From Hymenolepis diminuta (taxonomy: Eukaryota > Platyhelminthes > Cestoda > Cyclophyllidea > Hymenolepididae): a DNA stretch of 64,000 nt. Location: positions 314,929-378,928 of the forward strand of contig CAADRB010000016.1 in NCBI GenBank assembly GCA_900708905.1. Direction: 5' to 3'. A program made the position numbers and the translations under genes. This document shows, one piece after another, positions 47,157-58,437 of this stretch; position 1 is the stretch's first letter, and every line of letters begins with the position of its first letter. The notes under the pieces are model-generated. The model saw only the letters and a list, made by a program, of their open reading frames with translations, was not told the origin of the DNA and made no database searches.

Positions 47157-50100
47157 ACTGGGCTCTTAAATGCAGGTCAAGTCCTATCTGAAGGGACGGA
47201 ATCTCTTAGATTAATGATAGACGTTAAAACCAAATTTTGCAAAGCAAATTATTGCCGATTCTAACGATCACTTTATTAATTAGTATATGGTTTGACGAAC
47301 TACGTTTTGTCTTGTTATTTAAAAATCATACTAGCTCTTTTCGTCATCTAGTATCTAACTAATTAGAAGAAAAATATATATCCGAAGTGATTGACCGGTC
47401 ATATATACTAATAGACAGGTCAGTACACTCTGGATAGCTTGAATATGGGTTTACTTTGAAAATAGGTAACTAATTATGAAATTAAAATGTTGGAACATCA
47501 GAACATGAATAAAATGTAATACTCACTCGATAAATATCGTACACACGGAAATTAAATTCGAATGAAGTAAGAATCGTCGAAAATCTGACTAGTTTCATAA
47601 CTTCTATTTGTTTCTATCCACATTGTCCATTATAAAACCATTTCCTGCTGCCGTATTGCAGATACTTTCCCACGATTACATTTTGCCTTATCGTACGTTA
47701 TTATGTAAATGGTTTGATGGGGAAGATAATGCCTCCTTGTAGCATAATATATTCCAAAGCCCTCAAGGCCAAAGATTTTAAACTGGTGCAATCCCAATTA
47801 TTTTTTCCAAATGAAATAAAGAGGTTTGTTCTACAAAATCTAAAGTAATAAACTACCACTATTGCAAATTCAATGGCGACTGTCTGGCATTTAATTACCG
47901 TATGCACATATTTATTAATTTTAGGAATCTTTTTTTCCACTTGGAGACGGTTCTCTTTGGTATAGTGAAGCGATATGAGATCGATGAAGATTTAAAAATA
48001 CATCTCCTCAAAATATTTTTAAACGTAGTGAAGTAAAATAGAGAGACAAATGCTTTACTATATACGGTAAACAAAAGATAAAAATCCTTATTTTATTTTT
48101 AAAAGATATGTGCTACTAATTAAGTCACCTGGATGTATGCCTTTCGTGAAGAATTAAAGAAAGTCAGGATTAAGTTTCCTTAAATCGATCTAAATTGATT
48201 CATTCTAAGAAGAAGGCAGAAGTTCGTTGATGAAGAGTGTTTATTGGTAAAGGTGACTTGTGTGCTAAGGGGTTATTCATTTTGTCAATATTTATGCGGC
48301 ATTGTTTATTAAACTATATATCATTAGCTCGACGTGGGGTAATATAAATCAAGTGAATTTGAAACCTGAAAATTAAGAATTTATTTTGAATTACTTATTC
48401 ACTAAATGTTCACGACTGTCAGCCTCTGTAGCGTCGAGGTTATATATCTAGACAATTTCCTAATCACCGCAACCGCTGTCAGTCAGCAAAACCTTATTGC
48501 CTTGCATAGCTTGACAAATCTATCAAACTTCTAGAGCCTATCAAGAAGGTGTTAGACAAAAAACCCCGCTTTGCAACTTGCTAGTCATAATATGATCATT
48601 CCTAAACTACCAGCTAAATTCCCCACTGTCTTTTTAGTTGTTCTCAGCTTCTCCACAAATCAACCTGACTCCCTTCTCTTAATCAATCAAACCCTAAAAT
48701 TATGTGCTTTAGCCAACTTCACCATCTGTAGTGCCTGTCTCTAGTATCTATCTACAAGACCATACCTACCTTCTGGTTTGTAGGCTACTTCTCATTAGAG
48801 TAATATCTATATTGAATATTTTGCCGTCTTCTTATCCTTAATAGCCTTACTTTTAGTAACATTAGGGTTCATTTCACATCAATCGTGACCAAAAGGAATA
48901 ATCAAATAAAATTCTGGAAGTACGGCGTGCTTGAAGACATGAATTTTTCAGGAAAGGCACTTGGTTTCGTTACTGTTAAGTTTTATTAGTCCCCTAGGCC
49001 TAAATACGAATTTATCAATCAATAATTCAGTTAATAGTATGAAATACATTTAAAAAATATGAAATACAACTGGTGTCAATCTTAACAGAAAAGACTGAGG
49101 ATTGCAACGCTCAATATTCTTGAAAATGAACCACCTTTTAAATGTGATTGGTTCTCCATTCTAACAAATTTGAACTATTTAGCGAAATACAGAAGCAAGA
49201 AAATGCAAACATTTGCAAATCACACATATTTAAAAACTTCTCGACTAACTCTTGTCTAAAATGCTACGCTCCATAAGATCGGTATAACTGGAATCAGTGA
49301 TGATTTTCTGATCAAGGATATTTCAAAGAAAAATTGCATTTTGTAGAATTTGCTTAGTTTCAATTAAAAAATCAATAAATTTCAGTTTATTTGACATTAA
49401 AGTCATATTTTATAAGATATTTTATATAACTTAACTTAATAATATACAAATCATAAAATGAGTATAAAAATAAATAAAATACATTTTTGAATTCTTCAAG
49501 AAATTGCCGTGTTTCTTCATGACAATTAAAATTCACATACAACTGGAAGTTAGACCGATTGAGCCCTTGGTTTACTTTGCAAACTCTAATACTCTCTTGC
49601 GATTTATTGATTCCAGCAAGTTAAATTATTCCATTTCACATCCGTTTTGTTCATCTATTGTTTTCACAGGTCTTAGGATACAGATAACAAACTGAGTTCG
49701 TACTTCCATGCTTGAGATAACACCTCAAAATATGTACCAATCCATAATCTTATAGAAAGGTGGTGTTTACCTTCCTCACGACTTCATATATCATAACTTG
49801 TAGAAAAGCTGTTTAGATCTCTAGGCGGTCAAATGTTCTGCAACAAGCCAAATCATTGGCGCATCTTGAAGGTAGAAAACCATTTGTTTTATTGCAAAAA
49901 TGTTGATGAATCATTATAGAAGTATACGTCTAGATCGATACAAAGACCGTCAGGAACTTTTATGTGAATTAATGACCATAGTTTGTGTAAAGCGATCACA
50001 AGTTGCTAAGAAACTGCAGTTGCATGCTGATACATGATTCATAATTAAACTAAAAGCCTCTTGCCATATATGTCATTCTTATATTCCTAATTTTAAATCA

Positions 50101-51200
50101 ATTTATTTAATTATAAAACTGAATTTTAAAGGAGAATCATTCACCTTTTAGGAAAAATTCTTGCTAGATTTAATAACGGTGAGCTTCCATTTGTCAATCT
50201 CATAATTTTTCACCTATGCAGTTCCAATATTAAGAAATAAACATGTTTAGTACCTACAAAGTCAGAAATAAAGGCATAAAGTAATACAATATTTGCTTAA
50301 CTGATATTTATGAAGCAACTAACCGACTTTTGTACACGTAAGCTACTTAGAATTTGTCCAACTGAATCGACTTAGAAATGATTACTATTAGGATATCGGC
50401 TTAAAGTTTAATATTATGATTTTTGAAGCGATAAATATAACTCTGATACCGTAATTAGCATCAATATATGTTCTAAACTTCTATACCCGATCCGTCCATT
50501 TTAAGAATGTCCAATTTTTGAAGCCGGAAACTACTTCTTATAGGTAGGTCTCATTAAACTGAAATAATTTGAAGCTGATCATTGCATAATGCAAAGACAA
50601 TGACATTGAATAAGTTGGGTTAGATTGAATAGAACTATTCAAGCATAAAGTGCAATGGGAGATAGCATATAGGATTCCCATGAACGGATAAACTGCACGT
50701 AAGAGCATTTTGTCTTCTCAGTTATATGAAGAAAAGAAACGAAATGAAGTGGAAAGACCTATCCTTCTTGAATAAATAATACTATTCAACATGCACTGAA
50801 CATTGTAAAGAAGCATTTGCTGCAATCTAGGGGACGATTCGTGAAATTTGTATTTTGGAACGTGAACTGCCCAATTAGTAAATATTGTGCAACTGGAGTT
50901 CAAAAATCAAATGAAGAAAGACACTTTGTACCTTGACGTCGTTCATTGTATCTCCCCACACACATTTTCTGAGCTTTCTTTTAACCAATTTCAGTCGATC
51001 TCCCAATTAAAAATCGTAAATTTTTATGTAATACTGCGGATAACAATGATATTAGGATTTACACACTTATATTATAAACATACTAAATCCACAAATCCAG
51101 AAGTGTCATTTTTGAGAACCGAGTAGGTAAGTAAATTTAGCGTCATTAGTTACTATCACATTGGATTTTAGGTAAACAAAATCTAACTTAGATGGACGGT
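47157..51200. other. Gene-free AT-rich stretch
   Basis: Only short ORFs, without domains. A C+T-rich patch at about 48,430-48,800 contains a 50-codon ORF (48592-48744) with no recognisable features. Confidence 0.4.
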
Positions 51201-51204
51201 CATG

Positions 51205-51345
51205 GATATGCACAATGGCATGCGGCTATAATCTAACCACTTGGAGGCCGGTTAGCGGAAATTGTTGTCGGCGGATTATAACCACAAGACTATGACGACT
51301 TTCACCTGTCTTGAGAACGGTAAGACCAACTGCTCAACCCAGCCT
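51205..51345 (-). mobile_element. tRNA-like SINE candidate
   Basis: On the minus strand, TTGAGCAGTTGG (51337-51326) resembles a polymerase III A box and GGTTATAATCC (51283-51273) matches the B-box consensus at 9 of 11 positions. They lie about 42 bp apart, with CTCAAGA between them, reminiscent of a tRNA-Leu anticodon loop. Stems are too degenerate for a functional tRNA. The tail extends toward 51,205 without a clear poly-A. Confidence 0.4.
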
Positions 51346-51827
51346 ACTTTTTGACTAACTCTGAGCACATAAATATGGAATTGAATAAAGAAATGAACTG
51401 CGAATTTACACATATTGCATTTATACATGCTGTTCAGATCAGAAATCTGTGGATCAGATCCTGAAAGTTTGGGCTTTGTAATTTCAGGTCTTGTTGCAAT
51501 AAAATAATGCATCTAAATATCATACATGTACTGGCTGATCAAAAAATTTCATGTGTCAGTGTTAATAGAAACGAGAATAACAAAAATATCAAAGACCGTA
51601 ATTAGCCCCGTTGTAACTATCTATGATTCTGGGTAAACGACCAACACAATCTCCATTGGTCGTGTTACCTTTGTCATTAAAGACTTGTAACTCTAAATTC
51701 TAAAATTTAAACCCTTCTCGAACAGGTTGACTACGACCCTAACTTAAGTCGGTAATTATTCTCTGGGTGTTATCGACTGCACTGACTGCTCACCCTGGAG
51801 AGAGAAAACTTCGACGGATAACGTAAT

Positions 51828-54480
51828 GTGGTTTTCATAGACATGAAGCTAAATTTTGATGGTGTCATCATCATGGGTTCTTTTAACAGTTGCACTGGTC
51901 CTGATGCTCAAAATAATGACGAAGATGTATTTGGAAGCTTCACAAATTCCATGCAGCCTAGAGAAAATAGGCAATGCCTATTAATATCTGTGGAGAAATT
52001 CATTTATATTTTGATAATTCCCGCTTCCAAAAGTGTAATTAAAAATGACCTACTTGGTGCCATCTAAAAATTGGTCGAGGTGCTGTCCTAGACTTCTACC
52101 TTGCCGCGAGAAGAAGTAACGTTACATTTCTTGACTTTAAATCCGCCAGAGAAGCTGATATAAACTCTGACCACTGTCTGGTTATAGCATTTCTCAGGTT
52201 CAAAAATAATGCTGCAACAAAAAGATGCAAGTATGAAAAACCGTTGAAAGTTTGGTAGAATTAGAAGGGAACTGAATTTATCTCAAAATATAGAGATAAC
52301 TATTAAAAACTTCTTGCTAAAGAGTATCGGAGAATATAATATCAATAATAATGGTGACATTATAAATGTCATTGCAAAAACAACTACTTAAACACGTCAG
52401 GAGCATAATAAGTGAAATAAGAAAGCAAAGCAACGAAAGGCAAACAAATATTTGAGTGCTGAACTATTGGAACGAAAGAAGTTACGCAAACGATATCTAT
52501 GCAACCAATCTCCTGAATCCTACGTTGCCTACAAAATGTACTGAAATAAAAATCAATTCAGTTTTATTAAAAGCAAAAATAAATTACTTGGAGACTAAAT
52601 TGGAAAAGTCTCCAGAACAGGCAGCTATAAATGAAAATAGAAAAAGCCTACTACTTACTTCGTAACAAGTATATTGTTGATCCGAGTTCTCCAGCCGGTC
52701 ATTATACCGAATTATTCAAATTCCAGGCAATGAGTTCTGAAAAAAAATGAATTTTTCAAAACCACCTCGCCCTCCTAACTTAAATCCTGAGGAACTTCAG
52801 TTAATAAGTACTTGTTTAAATCGTCTAAAAGTTATGAAATGAACTACAACTACTACAAGGCAGGTATTCAATAGCTTGATCCTGGGTGGATGCTGAAGTA
52901 ATTAATAATTACAAAAGCAAGGGAGTTAGAGCAGGCCCTGCTAACAATAGAAGTATCTTCCTTCTTGATATGGTGAGGTAACGATTTGCATTAATGGTCC
53001 ATGAAAGTCAGAAATTCCGTTTAAGAGGACGCTTATCAAATGCCCAACGTAAAGTTCCTGTTAGATGATTTACTGAACAAGCAGCCGTTGATGTAAAAAC
53101 AGTTATTCAAGTAGAAATTGGTCGTCAGTATGGAACGGTTCTCATCTTTGTTGATTTGAAGAAAGCTTTTTTTCGTTTCAAACTTGTACAACCCCATCAA
53201 GGTTGTGTGTAAGTTGCTATGGAATATAGTCAGTTGCATTAGATTATTCCTTAATAACCCTAAGGGTCATTTCAGAATTTCAATGAAATATTGACTATGG
53301 GTAGAGGTGTTAGACAGGAATCCAAAGAAGGTCCGCTACTCTTCAATATTATATTTTAGCTAGTATCAAATGATGCATATGAAACCGGTGAGGACTTGAA
53401 AGTCAGACTACTGAGTTCTTCGGCACCCAAACAGTAGTTGGAACTTCTTGGATATGCTTTATTACTTATCCATTGAGCAAGTTAAACTATCCTTGACAAA
53501 TGTATGATGGAAATGAATGCATGTCGGTGTAGATCTGGATCAGTCATCTCTTCAAGTAAATGATCACTAGATCAATCGAGTGGGCCCTTTCATCCAAACG
53601 TGCCTCATCAATGAATGATAAAGATCTAGCAGATTTTGTCTTAAGATTAAATATCCTAAAGAATCAATTCTAAGATCAAAAATGTTATCGGTAATGGAAA
53701 CATATATCATACCATTCCTTTTGTGCGGTTTATCTACTGTTGTCTATCGTAAGGTAGATTATAATAGATTAAAGGCTGTTCAGAACACTGCTCGATAAAT
53801 AATGTTAGGATTGTACGACCGGGGACAAATGAGTGTTAAAGGATTAGCAGAAAAGTCCCTCTAGAAGACTCAGGTGCATAACTACAAATACGTTAACTAA
53901 AAATAAGGCTGGTTTTCACAAAGAAGATGACAAATTACTAAAAAAGCTATTAAAAGTCCACTTAGCAAACTTAGTCGACTCTAAATCTGTACTTATAGAG
54001 AGTTGATTAAGATATCTTCAATAGGATGCTAAACAGATATTCATGGAGAATTAAGGCGAAAGTTGAATGACGAATCCTACGAAGAATTTTATTCCTCCCA
54101 TTATTAAACTTTAATCACAACAGAAAGATGTACGTAAAGAAGAAATTAAATGTGTTGATTCTCATTGTCATCGACTCTTAGAAAATGAAAATGAAATGAG
54201 AAGAAACTGACAGATCGATTACTAAAAACTCAAGATGATTTACCAACTAGTAGACTTCTTTGACCAATGAATGAGTATTACAAAAATTATCTGAAAGGAG
54301 AATGGTCCCAAAATCCGCAAGGAGATGGAGAAAAGAGGATAAGTCTGAAGAACCTCAGTTTGAAACAGCAGTTGATCAGATAATTCCGAAGTTCAGATGA
54401 TTCCCTGCCTGACACTTCTACTGCTCTCTGTGCTCTATATACGCCCTCATAAAGTGAACTTACTTCTTAAAACCCTCACT
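51828..54480 (+). mobile_element. Non-LTR retrotransposon, longest copy, decayed
   Basis: This relic encodes an AP-type endonuclease followed by reverse transcriptase. Landmarks are VIIMGSFNS (the GDFN motif with Asp lost, 51,867-51,890), VTFLDFK with NSDHCLVIA (52,110-52,190, the SDH motif), GRLSNAQRK and FTEQAAVDVKTVI (about 53,030-53,110), VDLKKAFF (motif A, about 53,150), GRGVRQES with EGPLLFN (about 53,300), LLGYALLLI (the YADD motif lost, about 53,450) and RKVDYNRLKAVQN (about 53,750). Many stops and frameshifts break it. An endonuclease next to an RT without an LTR indicates the Jockey/CR1/RTE side of LINEs; I cannot place the clade. Ends are approximate. Confidence 0.75.
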
Positions 54481-54771
54481 TCCAATGTGTTCGGATGCTT
54501 CCCCCATGATGAAAGATGTAAATGCTTTTAGTTCTGCCATGAGGAGTAAATAAATGGTCATAAAGTAGTGAGGGCAATAATGATGCCTCAACTCTTGCTT
54601 TCTTCATTCAGTAAATATAGTAATAAGGATGTAACCGAGAAATGGACCGAGTTTAACTTGACCCAATTTTTTTGCTAGGCTGACTTAAAGTGCTTAATTC
54701 TACAGGTCACACCCATGAAGAAAATTTATTTTTTATTTTGCAAAACAGATTTTAATTAAGAATTTCTATAA

Positions 54772-55052
54772 TGTAACCAACTAGGAGTTTTGGTAGTAAT
54801 CTCGCAAAGCCAACAATCTAGAAAACTCGGTAATATAGCAACTTAACACAGAAGCTAATAATCCACGGCAGATAAGAAGGCACGTTATAGTCAACACGCG
54901 TGTGTTCACGAAACTCAATCGGTATCGGCTTAAACAAATAAGTTTAATTATCAAGTGTCTTTAATCAGTGGGGAAATAAAGAAAGAAATTACATCTTTAC
55001 TCATAGAAGAAATATTGTGAACGGAGGAATATAATTATTATTTCTTCTAACA
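54772..55052. repeat. Diverged direct repeat, copy 1 (possible LTR-like end)
   Basis: Aligns with 55920-56210 at roughly three-quarters identity by eye. Landmarks are AAACTCGGTAAT, TAGCAACTTAACACAGAA, CCACGGCAGA, GGGGAAATAAAGAA, and a common TTTCTT-x-x-AxCA end. It starts TGTAAC and ends TAACA, which could be LTR termini, but no primer site, polypurine tract or target duplication is visible. Confidence 0.65.
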
Positions 55053-55919
55053 GAATAATCATAAGATAGTTTATATCTTGCAGTAAAAGATATTCTAAGG
55101 GTGGTTACTCGGCAATCTTCTTCTTTACAAGCGTGATATATCAATTTTGAATTCTTCTTTAGCCAAGAGCGCCAATGTTAATGTAATTAATTACACTGTT
55201 AACAATTTCAAATTGAGAAAATAGGTTTGGTAGAACGGACGTGCTACGTCATAATTTCAAGGGAAATAAAATTCCAGGTCTAGGGATCCTGTTCCATTAG
55301 ATCCTCATTTTAGCCTCGTTTAGTGCTAGTCAATAAATAGTCAAATGGTAGAAATAAAAGACTTCTGGATTAGATGCAAAAATGAAGCCGAAGATAGGAG
55401 CAAAACAGATGGCAAGCAGATCATTTATAGTTTATTATTTCGCCTATTAAATTATGCTAGAGATCAAAACTTGTTTTAGGTACTTAAATGTTATTCGAAA
55501 GAAAATCCTCTTCAATTTCTTGGTAGGAATAAAATCTTGCGGAAAATGTGCGTTGATGTAAAAAAATTGCTCCTTAAATCCCCGTTTGACCCACTCCTCG
55601 TACCGGGCCAGGGAATCAAATTTACTTTAACAACTCTTTAGCTTGAAGTAATTGCCTTATCTCCAGAGCCTAATTTTGAATATTAATGAATAACTGAACA
55701 TAAATCTAAAAGACCTCAGCTCGATACAAGATTCGTTTTCCACAAATGACTGGATATCCTTAGTATGCAACTACTTCCACTAGTCTCAGTGTACCCTAAT
55801 ATTGAATGAGAAGGAATTAATACATCTAAAGTTTTTGGTGGATACATTTGTTAGTTTATTAGATAATGGGTTTGTTTTCCATTGAATATTTATCTAAAGC
55901 TGACTTTGATTTGTTATAG

Positions 55920-56210
55920 CGTAACGAACTGGAAGTTGCGATGGTAATCTTGAAGATTGAAGAATCTTGGAAACTCGGTAATCTAGCAACTTAACACAGA
56001 AAGCCACTAACCCACGGCAGAATACAAGACACGTTATGGTAAACAAGCGTGTATTAACAAAACTCAATCTCCATCTGTATTAGCTTAAACAAATGGGCAT
56101 AATTAAAAAAAGCGTCATTTATCAGTTGGGGAAATAAAGAAGGAAATTGCATTTTTATTTATAGAAGCAATATTGAGAGAGGGAAAAAATAATTATCATT
56201 TCTTTCAGCA
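55920..56210. repeat. Diverged direct repeat, copy 2
   Basis: Partner of 54772-55052 in the same orientation, 867 bp away. The spacer (55053-55919) has no coding content. The pair could be a short terminal-repeat retroelement or two insertions of one SINE/MITE family. Confidence 0.65.
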
Positions 56211-56361
56211 GATTAAGTCAAAAAATGAATCTATTATAATGTCCTGTGCAAAGTGGAGACTCTAAAGTAGTGTGTTTGGATTAAAATATGATGAGCGGTT
56301 TTAAACTTAATTTTAACAATTAATTAATTATTAAATCATGTTATCCATCAGATAAGTTATA

Positions 56362-57663
56362 TACAGTGTGTGTAAGGTACCTGAGGTCACTTAAATTTTT
56401 GTGATTTAGTCCAACTCGATAATAATTCATGTGTTTTTTTATATCAGAAGATCTCATGGTAGATAAAACTATAATTCATGAAATGAAAAGACTCGCTATA
56501 ATACAGTCTACAAAAGCAAAATACACCAATGTAGAAATTACAAGATTTCAAAAAGTCGCTGCCCCATTCGTTTGCAAAGTCCAAACCAAGCCGAATGAAC
56601 ACAATGCGGATGAAGTGGCTACGAGCTCATGAAAAAACAGGAGCATTGTTAACGCTCTGCTGACTCACTCAGAAACCCGAGTTTGTCGGAAGAGTGCATG
56701 GCATGATGGACAAAAATCCCAAAAAATCAATGCGCGACATCCTGTCAAAAATCTTCAAGCGTCTGAAGGAACAGTAAGGAATGCTTTTCATCAAGACCTC
56801 GAATGCAAATAATATGTTCTTATGCGAGGTCGTCAGTTTATATGGATAAAAACAACTCACGAGAATAATTTAATGCGTATAAAATGACTCTTGAACAAAT
56901 TAAAGCACCCAGAAGAACAGGAGTGTTTTTTATTTCGAAAACAACTTCCAGCAGGATGAAAAAGTCAATCGGAGAAATGATAGGTGACTGACTATGCGCT
57001 GGCGAGCGGGCGGTCCTGCGGCCGAACCTCACTGAAGTTCCAACTGTTGTGCATGCGCACGAATTTTCTACCAACAGTGACGATTTTTGGTGTTGTTAGT
57101 AGTGAGGAATGGACACATCAAACTCCCCCAATTTTTTTCACAAAGCCTTAAATTCAATGCAAATGCAGGTGCCTACGTCAAGAATCCTCAAACCATTATT
57201 AAGGCACCTTGGGCCCTTTGTCTTCCAATAAGATTTGGCTCCGTCCCATAGAGATCTCGAAATCGTGGGTTGGATGTCCGAGAATTTTCATCATCATGTC
57301 TCACTAAACTTATGGCCGTCTCTTACTTACTCATCAGACCCTAATCCTTTCGGTTATTACGAGTGTGGCGGAATGTGGTTGAAAATGAAATTAATAAGCA
57401 TCCCCATAATACTAAGTCCTCTTCTCCGATAGAAGCATTAACCAGATTCATGGAATACATCAATAAAGACCACCGGATCTGATCATAGTTTGTAGTCAGT
57501 CACTTTAGGACTCAAACTGAGTCAGATATATAGAATAAAACCTGATTAATATCATGTTTATTTGTTTCATTATAAGAAATTGTAAATTTCAACCATTAGT
57601 AGTTTCATTTTTTGTTTTTCTAGGAGTGCGTAAGGTGTCCACAGATGCCGTACACTCCTTGTA
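56362..57663 (+). mobile_element. mariner-like transposon, full-length but dead (copy C, 1.3 kb)
   Basis: TA-CAGTGTGTGTAAGG at the left (56362 on) mirrors CCGTACACTCCTTG-TA at the right (to 57663), so terminal repeats of about 28 bp are flanked by TA, the mariner target. The relic encodes the helix-turn-helix part (56,459-56,630), SEGTVRN (about 56,765), NNFQQDEKVNRR where the first catalytic Asp is gone (about 56,940), Asp at 57232-57234 in DLAPSHR and Asp at 57337-57339 in DPNP. The last two are separated by 34 residues, the D34D spacing of mariner transposases. A TAA at 57229-57231 and frameshifts kill it. Confidence 0.9.
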
Positions 57664-57679
57664 AACGTATTATTGACAG

Positions 57680-58437
57680 AGCAAAATTCCTATACCACAG
57701 TCATGGATCAATGATGGAAAAATCAGTACTTACAGCTAACCACCGAACTACCTTCTTCTTGACACAGTCAATGGCCTATGAATGACTTCACTTGCATATC
57801 ACTGAGCGAATATCAAATACCCAATGTGGATTTCATGATGGAATATCCACAGAATAGGCTATCCTTGCTGTAGAAACAGTAATTCAGAAAGCTATCAACC
57901 GACATTGTGGGACAGTACTTGTCATTTTGTGACTTAGGTAAGCCCTTTGGTCCACTACGCATTCCTACGATTTTAACAAGATGGTGTAAACTAAAGTTGC
58001 CCCGTAACATAGTCAACTGCTTCGTTCAACTACTAGATGCCCTAAAAAGCCACATTAAGGACTCAGGAGAAGTATCTTCTATGGAGAGAGGCAGGAGACA
58101 AGTATCCAATGAGGGTCCTATGCTCATTCGCATAGTATTGCAATTTATATTAGAGGCATTTTATGCTACCCGCAAGGTGGATGATGATAAATTGAAAGGT
58201 GTTCAGAACTTTGTCCAGTAGATGATGCTGAGCCCCTACGGTAGACGACAAATGAGTGTTCAAGTGCTGGCAGAAAGAGTTCCACTGAGAAACCTTGCTG
58301 AATAAATACAAAGGCATAGACTTAGCCCCAGGACAAGTGTGCACAAAAACGGTGAAACAATCGGTCAATTTTTATTGAATTTCCAAATACCGAAACTGTG
58401 AAAGTCTAAAATTTCTCATTCATAAATTCAGATGAAT
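57680..58437 (+). mobile_element. Non-LTR retrotransposon fragment, internally deleted (copy 2)
   Basis: Nearly identical to the same segment of 34960-35850, differing by scattered single bases; the 104-codon ORF (57907-58221) is the same in both. It carries the same internal deletion, joining the region after EGPML directly to RKVDDDKLKGVQN. It starts within about 20 bp of the right end of mariner copy C. Both copies fade into divergence after about 58,410 / 35,823. Confidence 0.75.

Noticed and set aside
48592..48744. 50-codon ORF with a hydrophobic start, considered as a secreted peptide
   Set aside because: There is no clear cleavage site, no donor or promoter signal, and it lies in a skewed patch where such ORFs arise by chance.
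50887..51126. 79-codon plus-strand ORF ending next to GTAAGT
   Set aside because: The stop codon precedes the donor-like sequence, and the protein has no domain or coding bias that I can see.
54772..56210. Firm call of an LTR retrotransposon
   Set aside because: Repeat pairing is clear, but no primer site, polypurine tract, coding spacer or target duplication was seen, so it is kept as repeats only.
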